Shown: piece by piece, positions 9,931 to 18,642 of the stretch
Layout of the letters: each line of letters opens with the position of its first letter
Position numbering within the stretch: the first letter of the stretch is position 1
Source: Hydractinia symbiolongicarpus
Lineage: Eukaryota; Cnidaria; Hydrozoa; Anthoathecata; Hydractiniidae
Length of the DNA stretch: 64,000 nt
NCBI RefSeq assembly: GCF_029227915.1
Contig: NC_079876.1
Span: 14,692,001 to 14,756,000 of the forward strand
Direction: 5' to 3'
The notes under the pieces: generated by a model
What the model was told of the DNA's origin: nothing
Seen by the model: only the letters and a program-made list of their open reading frames with translations
The model's database searches: none
Translations under genes and position numbers: made by a program

Positions 9931-10663
9931 TCTATATAATAATACGCTAGGTGTGTCTGTCTGTGTGTCTGTGACAGGCAAAGTGGATGTCTTCATTTTC
10001 CTTTGATGTTGCCGAAAAAGTTATGTCTAATATGCTAAATTTTCTGACGTTACGGCGCGACGTAAATAACACTACTTTAACGTCAATATCCTATAATAAA
10101 TTGATGAAGCCATTACAGTGCAATTAAAACTTTGAGGCCAAATAACTTGGAAACAAAGTGGTGACGTCAATGTTTGTTCACCGCGTGGGTAACTAGGGAC
10201 CACCAGGGACCAATTTGGGTAAATTTTTCAAACCTAGGTCCGCAAATCCGTTTCGGAATGCACGGGTTTATTACGTCATCAAAAAAACTTACTACAATAT
10301 TTCCGTAACCGTTTGTGAAAAGTACATGATGATATACATTTTCTTGATCAGCGTTTCAAGATCTATAAGATGAAGGCAACGGGTTTACAAATTTCAAAAG
10401 AAAAATTTTTTGTACTTTTATTAAGGACTGCTGACGTCAGCAAAATTTTTAAACCCTTATATCTCATTAACCATTCATCAAAAGCACGTGATTACATACA
10501 TTTTCTTGATCAGCGCTTTAAACACCGCACAATAGAGGCAACGTAAAAACAAGGTTCTAATTTTTTTTGCAAATGGGTTGCCGACGTCATCAAAATTCAT
10601 ATGACGCTTATTTTTCAATTTTATCCTGCCTCAGTGGATTTTTCCACGGGCTTTATCGACTAG
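9931..10663 (+). mobile_element. Helitron-like family A, copy 3 (733 bp)
   Basis: Begins at the base after copy 2's CTAG and ends in GTGGATTTTTCCAC plus CTAG, followed by T. The whole three-copy array therefore sits between A (8584) and T (10664), as one Helitron insertion would. Confidence 0.85.
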
Positions 10664-10674
10664 TAGAATAATAA

Positions 10675-11186
10675 TTGAATAATGTACCTAATCTATACGC
10701 GAATTTACCAAATTTACCAAATTTACCAAAAAAATGCAAAATGCATGGGACCTGGGTGCGCTACTGCGACCATGGTCTGCTGAGTGTCAGCATTATCACC
10801 TCAGGTGTCGGCATTGGAGTTCTGGACACGGCTCTAGGTGCTCCGCTCTGTATTGCCATAGGAAATATAACAATAGGCGTGGGGATAGGGTAAGCTGCCT
10901 GTGGAACGCTTCAAAGAGGTTAGCTGTCAAATCCAAGAAGCATGAGAGTATCAAGCTACTCGCGGAGTCGAAATTAAACTCTGTCGTTGACCTGATAGCA
11001 AAGGCTATTGAGAATGAAGTGATCAGTAACTACGAGTTCAGCCTGATCATGCAGGAGAAGCAACAGTATATGCTACTGAAGGAGCAACTAAGTCAACGCT
11101 TTAAATGTATTGTTGACTCCATTAATAAACCAAACGTGCTCAGCTTTTTGCGAAAGGGAAGGAAGAGGGTAAAAACGACGTTTTAA
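10675..11186 (+). pseudogene. Virus-like element protein: Gly-rich N-terminus plus helical domain (frameshifted)
   Basis: One frame gives a hydrophobic, Gly-rich segment (ITSGVGIGVLDTALGAPLCI, then ITIGVGIG). A neighbouring frame from about 10890 gives a charged helical domain with SKKHESIKLLAESKLNSVVD, NYEFSLIMQEKQQYMLLKEQ and a basic C-terminus, stopping at 11186. A frameshift near 10885 separates the two halves. A Gly-rich membrane segment followed by a K-K-H-E/LAESKLNS helical domain is a combination I associate with proteins of Polinton-like elements in invertebrates (inference). It lies just beyond the Helitron array and points toward the minus-strand block ending at 11539. The open frame upstream of 10890 in the second frame is probably not coding. 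Confidence 0.5.
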
Positions 11187-11538
11187 AAAAACTTCAGTCT
11201 GTGCAGTATGCCAGCGCTACCTAGAGTCACCACCTGAGTATAAGCCTTAATTTTATATGTTTTTTAGGTCTTGTGTGGCCTACAAAATATATGATTTTTA
11301 ATCCTCACTCAGCAGCCATTCTTTTTTGAAATATTTGTACCGAAATTCTACGACATGTATCTGTGGGTAGTAATTTTGGCCTTGCGCATACACCGATTAT
11401 ATAACCAGGATGGCACTGGCTAAGCAGGGTTCATCGTAGGGCACGCACCAGCATACCATCAAATTTAGTTGTAATTGCGTCCTTGTAGTATTTCAGCTTG
11501 CTGTTGATGTTGAGTATGTTTTTTCACGGGCTCTGTCG
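11187..11538. other. Intergenic gap inside virus-like element
   Basis: No frame supported. Convergent junction between the plus-strand 10675-11186 gene and the minus-strand block. Confidence 0.4.
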
Positions 11539-11853
11539 TCAATTATAGATTTGTCGATACTTATCAACCCAATCGGGGTACTCTTCAAAATCCATACTCG
11601 TCACTGGTACTGCACTATCGTTGTACTGGGTGACTCCATGTGGGGACCAAATCTTGGGCATTTTTACCCTTAGGCTCACTACGGGGTCTCTCGTATGATA
11701 CCCCACGATCTACCGTTGATCTTTGCCTCCATTGGTATGAGCTGGATCTGATACTGTGATATATGCGACATTTATGTCATTGATGTCGGTAAACGTAGCA
11801 ACAAAATTGTAGAAATCTCGAGGTTTGACAATCTCTTCTCCGAATTTTAGCAT
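11539..11853 (-). pseudogene. Unrecognised ~104-aa protein with one in-frame amber stop
   Basis: ATG at 11853, 2 bp after the TAA of the preceding zinc-ribbon-like gene; stop TGA at 11541-11539. The only defect is a TAG at codon 48 (11712-11710). The sequence reads as a folded beta-rich protein: KPRDFYNFVATFTDINDINV, then after the stop VSLRVKMPKIWSPHGVTQY and a conserved-looking end DFEEYPDWVDKY. No family recognised; a structural protein of the element is possible. Tight 2-bp spacing and shared strand with 12062-11856 and the repeat protein indicate a compact gene block. Confidence 0.5.
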
Positions 11854-11855
11854 CC

Positions 11856-12062
11856 TTATTGAATTTCAAACAACGTCCAAGTATTGCTTTTTGCACATAC
11901 GCAACTACCCCCGTTATATGTGATATATTCCTGGTGGCAGTACCAACACAACATCCTAGCCCTTATCATGAACCTTTTTCCACAGCTACACCTGTCATAC
12001 TCGTCAAGTACCCTTTCGCAGTCATTGCATTGTTCTTTCGTTTGTCTTATGACCCTGAATGG
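11856..12062 (-). CDS. Cysteine-rich zinc-ribbon-like protein, right copy
   Basis: 68 uninterrupted codons from the previous stop, without an obvious initiating ATG. Cysteines are arranged C-x2-C, C-x-C, C-x2-C, then C-x-C: EQCNDCERVLDEYDRCSCGK, ARMLCWYCHQEYITYNGGSC, VCAK. Four close Cys pairs suggest one or two zinc ribbons (inference). The decayed left copy is at 5913-6062 on the other strand. The stop TAA is two bases from the next ATG. It could bind nucleic acid or act as a virion or replication accessory protein; that is unproven. Confidence 0.5.
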   Translation of the reverse strand, partial: PFRVIRQTKEQCNDCERVLDEYDRCSCGKRFMIRARMLCWYCHQEYITYNGGSCVCAKSNTWTLFEIQ

Positions 12063-12074
12063 CTATGAGATAAC

Positions 12075-12690
12075 CTAAGACCACAACTTTTCAAGATCTA
12101 CCTTTTCATCTTCCGAAAAACATCAGTCCACAACCCTGTCAAATGCTAGGCCATCGGAAGCAGTTCCAGATTAATCCTAACTTTCTGGACTTTCCTCTGA
12201 CGGTAGGCCTCGAGTAATTCGGGCTTAACCGAGCTACTATTACACATATCTCGGGTAACAAACCAATCCAGGACATACTCGACCATATCGGTATCTTCTT
12301 CAACAGCCTTGTTGCATATGTCCTGCGTTTTGAACCTTGATCCAGTGAGGATCCCCCTCAACCATCCAGTTGCACATGTCCTGCGCATTCCTACATGTTC
12401 CACATACTTGAACATGTAGGAATCCCCGTTGCACATGTCCTGCGCCGTGAACTGGTCGGGACATACTGGAGCAGGTAGGGATCATCTTTAATAGCTTTGG
12501 TGCACATGTCGTGCGTCTTGATATGATACGGGACATACTCGAACATGCATTTCTTCAACAACTTTGTTCCACATATCCTGCGTCCTGAAATGGCCAACAG
12601 CCTTGTTGCACATGTCTTGCGTCTTGAACTGGTCCAGTACGAATTTAAGCACCCCATTTTTTTCCAAGTGTCGTGCTTCCAACTAATGTT
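12075..12690 (-). pseudogene. 34-residue-repeat protein of virus-like element, right copy (decayed)
   Basis: About six repeat units can be followed on the minus strand across three frames. The core is F-K-T-Q-D-M-C-N-K-A-V-E-E-D-P, then L-x-Y-V-P-D; for example VLDQFKTQDMCNKAV at the 5' end and RFKTQDICNKAVEEDTDMVE near 12280. The C-terminal tail has RQRKVQKVRINLELLPMA, and after a TAG and a frameshift SEDEKVDLEKLW, ending at TAG 12077-12075. The same tail ends the left copy at 5641. Multiple frameshifts make it non-functional. The Cys and the 34-residue period are invariant enough to suggest an alpha-solenoid (inference). Confidence 0.6.
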
Positions 12691-12862
12691 ATCACTATGA
12701 CTCCCTTTTTTTCTCCTTGGTTTCGTCAGATGTTATTGGATGCTACTGCGCCCGCGTTGATTTTTGATGAAGTCAGCAGATTTTACCTCGTTCTCCTTTT
12801 GCTGTATTATAGGGACACGCATGACTTAGCACAGAATGATCTCGTTCTGCATAACTAAGTAC

Positions 12863-13075
12863 AGCATGGTAAGGACTTGTCCTGGATGATCGGGGGCTTG
12901 TGTTGAATAGTATGGCATGGTGAGGACTTGCCCTGGATGATCTGGGGTTTGTTGTGTTGGACTGGGGGCGTGCTACTTAGATGTTCGGGCACTTGTATGG
13001 CTTAACGCCGCATGGTAAGGACTTGCCCTGAATGATCGGGGTTTATTGTGTTGGGATGGGGGCGTGCGCGTGTGC
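12863..13075 (+). repeat. ~50-bp tandem repeat, three units
   Basis: GCATGGTAAGGACTTGCCCT plus TGGATGATCGGGG recurs at about 12865, 12914 and 13008, with related GGGGGCGTGC spacers. Confidence 0.75.
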
Positions 13076-13079
13076 GCGA

Positions 13080-14840
13080 TGTGCACCTGTGCGAGAACAT
13101 ACATTTCTCTATTTCTCCGTGTTTCCGTAACACTACTTCGTTCTTGCGCACAAAAAGACAAACAGAATACGGATATTATTACAGAAACAAGTAACTGTTA
13201 ATTAAAGTCATAAACTGCCAAATTGATAAAGCGCACACAACGTTATAGTGTTTCGTGCGTGATATACTTTTCAATAAATAGCTTTTGTTTCTGTGAAAGT
13301 TCAAAAGTTTATTGTAGCGCCAGATTGAGCGCTTATCGCAGGTAAACCATATTGCACATGTGTATTGACAAATTCTATTGAATTTAAATAAAAATACAGG
13401 GAAAAAAACACTCAGCAATTTTATTATGGTAAATAAGCTTTCATGAAATTGTCAGTGTAAATAAAATCACATCGTTGTTACAAAGTAAACAAAATAAAGT
13501 AGCACAGGTTGGGACTGTTCTCTCATTGAATCATTAAAATTAAGACTTTTGCCAAGGGTTATCTTACAGTATAAGGTATAGCTACCGAACCAAATTAGCA
13601 TAAGAAAGATTGAGGGAATTTTTTTGTAGCCAACTGTATTTAGCTACTCTCAATTTTTAGATTTGGTGTGGCAACTTTTTAAGTGTGTTCAGTCAACTAA
13701 TCGAGCAAGCATGAATTTCCATAGTTGTTGTTAAAGTAAAAAAAAATTAGAAAATCGCAAGTTAAAACAATCATTGGTAAGCTTAGGCATAGTCATAAGA
13801 ACAACAGATAGTCTGGGCACCGCCGCAAACAAGCTCCGCTTCCGCATACTACTCGCTTTTAAAATATTTTTAACGCGACTACTTCTTAGGGGATCTAAAT
13901 TTAAACACAAGCGGGACGTGGGTAGTTCACTACAGTTTTGTGTTAGATTCACGTAATTACAATGGTTGGAGCTAATTGCTCCATTTATGTGTGTTCAACT
14001 TCTTGAAACCAGATGAGTCTTCTACCTTTAAAATTCCACAGGCTAATGACAAGTATAATAATGCATTGGAGGAAAAACTGATTAATTTCATGAAGAGGGA
14101 TCGAGAGATGGATATGCAGTTGAGGGCTTCCATAGAGAAACAAAAAACTGTGAGAAGCACTTCCTAGAGAGTGAGATAATACAATGTAAGTATAATGCAA
14201 CAATTTTAAGTGAGTTTTTTAATCACATCCTAGATTGTTCTAATTTCATGTTAATTTTAGACTTAGATTGTTTTTAAGTTTTGAAACAAATGATTTAAGC
14301 TTCTGGTTGTTGTTTATTTTGTTCTTATTTTTTTGCAAAATCTAAGCCTCGCGTTCTTATAAAAGTGTTCTTATAACAAGGTGTATTTTCTAACAGAGTT
14401 TGTCATAGATTATCTGCAACAGAAGAATTGTATATCACAACAAGAATCGACAGTGGACACTTAACATTAGGTACAACGATCCAAGGTCGAATTTTTTTCT
14501 ATAATAACTGCGGAGGAGTGTAATAACTTTAAAACTAATGGGCAGCTCACTAATACAGCGTGACCGAGGTGGTCTTAATAATGTGGATTATCTTAACCTA
14601 TTGTTACATCAACGACTGTTTTTGAAATCTAAGAAACATGAATTATTAATTGAGCCCCAGTTGGTCAAATGCCTTTGGACAGTTCTTAAAACGAGGTCAT
14701 AACGCGTGCGCATTGGTCATTCGAAACGCACATAGAAGGCGTGTGTTTGAAGTTGGTAAAGTTCTAGGATTTCACGCGGCAACACGCAGTGATCGTAATT
14801 TTATGATTCGAGTTAAATAAAGCAAATCTCTAACATATGC
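13080..14840. other. Non-coding region with one weak exon-like frame
   Basis: Mostly AT-rich and stop-dense. At 14010-14150 (plus) a frame reads DESSTFKIPQANDKYNNALE and KLINFMKRDREMDMQLRASI, flanked by a possible acceptor (CCACAG at about 14040) and a possible donor (GTGAGA at about 14150). It could be a stray exon or transposase-associated fragment, but there is no partner exon and I do not call a gene. Confidence 0.3.
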
Positions 14841-14845
14841 TTTAA

Positions 14846-15593
14846 CCCTATTCGGTCCGGGGGGGGGGGGGGGGGGCGGATTCCGCCCCCCCTGACGGTT
14901 TTTTTTTAATAACTCCTGATTGCTTTCTTATATGGCTATGATACTTACTGAGTTTCAACATTTATCTATTAGACACCTGCATGCTAAATTTTTAGGTCCC
15001 ATACCATTCAGAGGCTTTGATATTGGCCATTACTCGAAACTACCCCTAAAATCTCTATGAAATCCTTATAATGGGGAAAATATAATAACTCCTGTTAGGA
15101 TTATCCTTAGAACTTGAAACTTGCAACACAACTTTGTTTCGTCAAGAAGAATCATTTTGAATAATTTTGACACGTGAATAATCCGATTTCCCGATTTTGT
15201 CGGATTTTACCCGAAAATCGGGAAAAAACGGATTTTTGGTCAATTTTTGGCAATTTTTTATTCGATCCATGTAAAAACCGGAAGATATGTTAAAAACATT
15301 TTATTTAGCTTTTAGAAACTTCAAACAGAATGTAAAAATTCGCTCTAGAACAAAAGTAATTATATTTTAAGCAGATAGTGGCATTTTTAACAATTTTCAA
15401 GCTTCTGATGACGTCACAGAAAATGTGCTGACGCAAGCAAAAATTTATTGCCGCCATTTTGTTCCTTTTATGACGTACTATAAGTGTGCCAAGTTTGATT
15501 CAATTTGAACAATCCTATGAAAAGTTATTGAGGGGGGGGCGGAATCCGCCCCCCCGGTCATAGTATGTTCGAAAAACCCCGGACCGAATAGGG
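14846..15593. mobile_element. piggyBac-like MITE, 748 bp, TTAA target site duplication
   Basis: Perfect ends CCCTATTCGGTCCGGGG at the left and CCCCGGACCGAATAGGG at the right, flanked on both sides by TTAA (14842-14845, 15594-15597). TTAA duplication plus termini starting CCCT is the piggyBac signature. Just inside each end is a GC palindrome (GGGGCGGATTCCGCCCC on the left, GGGGCGGAATCCGCCCC on the right) with a long G or C run. No transposase frame, so non-autonomous. Confidence 0.9.
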
Positions 15594-15597
15594 TTAA

Positions 15598-15694
15598 CAA
15601 CCTCGTTCCCAGGGCATTTTGCCTTGTTGATAAGTTGATAGCGGCCACTTTGTAATAACGGCTCAGGGGCCAAAAGACCCTGGGGACGAGGTTG
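15598..15694 (+). mobile_element. Foldback MITE, 97 bp
   Basis: Imperfect inverted ends CAACCTCGTTCCCAGGG and CCCTGGGGACGAGGTTG. A second copy in reverse order lies at 16483-16565, and a related core CCTCGTCCCCAGGG is at 35871-35884. Confidence 0.75.
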
Positions 15695-15974
15695 ATGCTT
15701 TGATATTGTTTTTCATATTGTTAACTTGAATATTTTAAAAAAAATTGAAAACACAAAACGAAACAACAGTCGATAAAATTTAGGAGGAAAATATAAGAGA
15801 AAAACCGTGGATCAAACACGACATCATCTATTCTTATTGTAGTAAATATACGTAGCATATACACACTTAAGCTTTTAAAAGCAGTGGCTGATGTATTTGG
15901 TTTGAAGTTAAAATGGGCTTCTGCGCTGCATGTTTAGCCGCGCATATCATAGCATTGTAAAAAATTACTTATGA

Positions 15975-16195
15975 CTGCCTGGTTGCTGCTTCCGCGAAAC
16001 TCCAATTGTTGCGGCCACGAAGCACAAACTGCTGCCGCCGCGAAATTCCAATTGTCGCCGGCACGAAGCACAAATTGCTGCCGCCGCGAAACTCCAATCG
16101 CTGCCGCCACGAAGCACAAATTGCTGCCGCTGCGAAATTCCAATTGCTGCGGCCACGAAGTTCCAATTGGTGCCGCCGCGAAGTCCTATACAAAG
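15975..16195 (+). repeat. GC-rich ~42-bp minisatellite
   Basis: About five units containing GCCGCCGCGAAATTCCAATTG and CGAAGCACAAATTGCTGCCG, each made of two related ~21-bp halves. Several frames on both strands are open through it only because the repeat lacks stop codons. Confidence 0.85.
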
Positions 16196-16482
16196 TCTAA
16201 TCTGTAACATTTGTTTCCTATTGTTTGAAAAAATATAGAATAATCTGGAATGTTGAAACAGTTTGTTGTTGTTTTTTTCTCTTTTATAAACGCTACTGCG
16301 CACTCTCAATGACTACATCAGCCATTATTATACTAATTGAGTTATTTTGTTCTTCAATGATTTATGAATTGCTTTATAACATAACATTCCATCTGATGAT
16401 TTCGACAAGTAAATCCAATTAATAACCTTTAGTATTTCTAATATGGCGACAGAATTATCAATTGAAAGGAAAGAAGCTGAAC

Positions 16483-16565
16483 CAACCTCATCCCCAGGGT
16501 CTTGTGGCCCCTGAGCCGTTATTACGGACTTATCAACAAGGCAAAATGCCCTGGGAACGAGGTTG
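16483..16565 (-). mobile_element. Foldback MITE, 83 bp, inverted copy
   Basis: CAACCTCATCCCCAGGG to CCCTGGGAACGAGGTTG, the reverse-oriented relative of 15598-15694. The two copies bracket the GC-rich minisatellite. Confidence 0.75.
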
Positions 16566-16710
16566 AAGCTGAACAAAGTGGTTGCTAATGAGGTTTTAAT
16601 GTTCGAAAATTACTATTTAGCTCATCACTAAAGCTTTTTACTGTTATCATAGGTTGTTTTATAATAAAACAATTTGCACAAATCATTCTTGTTACCATGA
16701 CCTTTTAACA

Positions 16711-16716
16711 TTTATT
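16711..16716 (-). promoter_or_regulatory. Possible polyadenylation signal of the methyltransferase gene
   Basis: AATAAA on the minus strand, about 250 bp downstream of the stop codon at 16963. No other AATAAA between was noticed. Position only; not proven. Confidence 0.35.
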
Positions 16717-16962
16717 GTCTAAACAAAAATAAAGCCATTAAAAAGAACTACAGAATAATTAAAAAAATTGTTATCATTCTAAAGTGGTTACACGGGTAGG
16801 CATAAACTATTACTCGCTCGTAAAAAAAAAAGGGGACTTGAATTTTTTTAAACCTCTCTCATGCGTTTTTATCGGCTAAAAAGGGAGACACTAGTAGTGG
16901 TGAGAGGTTTTTCCGGCCGTGTGCGCAGGCCTTTATATGTTTCTTATTGCAACGGTTCCTTT

Positions 16963-17685
16963 TTACAACTTCTGAGCAAATAACATTGTGTGATTGCCAA
17001 CTTTGTCATTAACCCTTTTGAACTGACGCTCTAATTGCTCTAACGTTCCTTCATCTTTATGTTTCTGAACTAATTTCAACACCGAATCTAACTCTCCGTT
17101 TTCTTCTAAGATTTGCCACGAAGAATCGCAACCACGCCACACTGGATCTAAAATATTTTCTATTTTAAAATTATCTTTGTAGATTGTGCAGCCAGGTCTA
17201 CTGATACACGACATATTGACAAATCCATTCTCCTTCAAAAAGCTGATCAGCATTTCTTCATCTATGTACAATTTCTTTAAGTAGGCATTTGTCTTAGGCG
17301 CTAAACCCGTACAAAATCCATTCAGATTTTCTCGGAAATAGGAGTCAATTAATAGAACACCACCTGACTTAAGCACTCGGTGTGCTTCCACGAGAGCCTT
17401 TTTCAAATTGATGTGATTCGAAACTTCCTCCTCCTTTCTGACAGTATCAAGATGATGCAATACTTGTATAAAGGTACAAGCATCAAATGTTCCATCAGCA
17501 AATGGAATCTCAGGCAGAGCGTGTTGTTTTACCTCTATTAATCTGTCTTCATGCTTGGAAAGTTTTGATTTCGCTTTTGCAAGCATTCCCTCACTTGCAT
17601 CCAATAAGGTCAACTTTCCAATTCCATTTTGAAGGAGAGCAAGGCTGTAATTTCCTGTCCCACATCCGGCTTCCAACATATGGAT
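16963..17685 (-). CDS. SAM-dependent methyltransferase, exon 2 (residues 41-280)
   Basis: Class I (Rossmann-fold) methyltransferase, Methyltransf_11/25 style; substrate unknown, probably cytosolic (no signal peptide or membrane segment). The exon starts after a TTTTATTTTAG acceptor with codons ATC CAT, directly in frame with exon 1. Visible motifs are motif I EAGCGTGNYS (about 45-54), the acidic Asp69 in LLDASEGML that would bind the ribose hydroxyls, motif IV DGTFDACTFIQVLHHLD, and the post-IV helix with AHRVLKSGGVLLIDSYFREN. A long C-terminal extension with SISRPGC-like and WRGCDSSWQILEE segments may form the substrate cap. Ends at stop 16963-16965. Complete protein about 280 aa, normal for the family. 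The lone downstream exon would lack the N-terminal helix, so the two-exon model is preferred. Confidence 0.9.
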   Translation of the reverse strand: MHMLEAGCGTGNYSLALLQNGIGKLTLLDASEGMLAKAKSKLSKHEDRLIEVKQHALPEIPFADGTFDACTFIQVLHHLDTVRKEEEVSNHINLKKALVEAHRVLKSGGVLLIDSYFRENLNGFCTGLAPKTNAYLKKLYIDEEMLISFLKENGFVNMSCISRPGCTIYKDNFKIENILDPVWRGCDSSWQILEENGELDSVLKLVQKHKDEGTLEQLERQFKRVNDKVGNHTMLFAQKL

Positions 17686-17931
17686 CTAAAATAAAAATAA
17701 AGGTAACAAAAAGTACAATAAATTATTCTAAAGAGAAACAAGTCCTATCAGAGAGAAGTATATATAGCACAGTGTTGTTTATATTGCGACTACAGACTGC
17801 AATATTTGTATGAAAACGGTTATTGCATCAAATCACCTAGCATGAACTTTCCTGCTCCATATTTGGATATTATGTAGAGAGTTTCTGATCAAAATTAATC
17901 GTAACCTGAGTCCGTAAGGAAATAAAACATT

Positions 17932-18027
17932 GAATCGATGGCGCAGTTGGTGTAGCAATCACGCCTTAGTTTAGAGGGCGTGAGTTCGAATCTCATAGAG
18001 GGCGTGAGTTAAGATCTCACTCGATTC
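17932..18027 (+). pseudogene. tRNA-like sequence with duplicated T-arm
   Basis: Acceptor-type arms GAATCGA and TCGATTC pair perfectly over 7 bp. An A-box-like TGGCGCAGTTGG and a B-box GTTCGAATC are present. A 24-bp block AGAGGGCGTGAGTT-(CG/AA)-(A/G)ATCTCA occurs twice, so there are two T-arm-like hairpins before the closing acceptor strand. The loop of the would-be anticodon arm is too long for a standard tRNA. Likely a tRNA pseudogene, intron-bearing relic or SINE head. Confidence 0.55.
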
Positions 18028-18642
18028 ATTATCTTAACAACATTTGGGATATGCAGATTTATCTTACTTAATTATATTTTCACATATGGTTATCGTATAA
18101 TTTTACAAAACATTCCAGCGCGGGAGAGTGGGCAGATATGTAATTAAAGATGTTATAATATACAAACAAACTTTCCGCATGAGTGGTTTTAAATGAAGCC
18201 GAGTAGGCATAGAAAACGGGCTATGTCGCCTACCGGGCTGATTTTTCCCCCGATTATATGGCGAAAATACCCACAATTAAGTAGACGGATCAATTTGCTT
18301 ATGCGCGGGTTATCTATAAATTTTAATTAAATTTTAGTTAATGTGATTACATGTCAGTTAACGTGAGGTCGGATGTCATAGATCAATAAATGTCATAATT
18401 TTGCTAGAGATATACCAATGTTTTCAAACCATAACGTGGGATGCTTAATTGTACTTTGGATTGTCATGAAAACGACCGGATCAAGTTTGCGCAATACAAT
18501 ATTACTAACTTTGCACTTGTATGTCTAGAAGGATCTAGCATATATGAAGGTCATGTTTAAGACATTGTGATAGGTAAAAAGATTGTATCAAAGCTTGGTC
18601 CCCTTAGACGACACAAAATGTTTTAAGGGCTTATAACTAATA

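Noticed and set aside
15934-16309. Overlapping open frames on both strands rich in NSNCCGHEAQ- and RGGSN-like repeats
   Set aside because: They are by-products of a GC-rich 42-bp minisatellite without stop codons; no start context, domain or neighbour supports a protein.
17487-17813. 108-codon plus frame
   Set aside because: Antisense to methyltransferase exon 2 and running into the intron.
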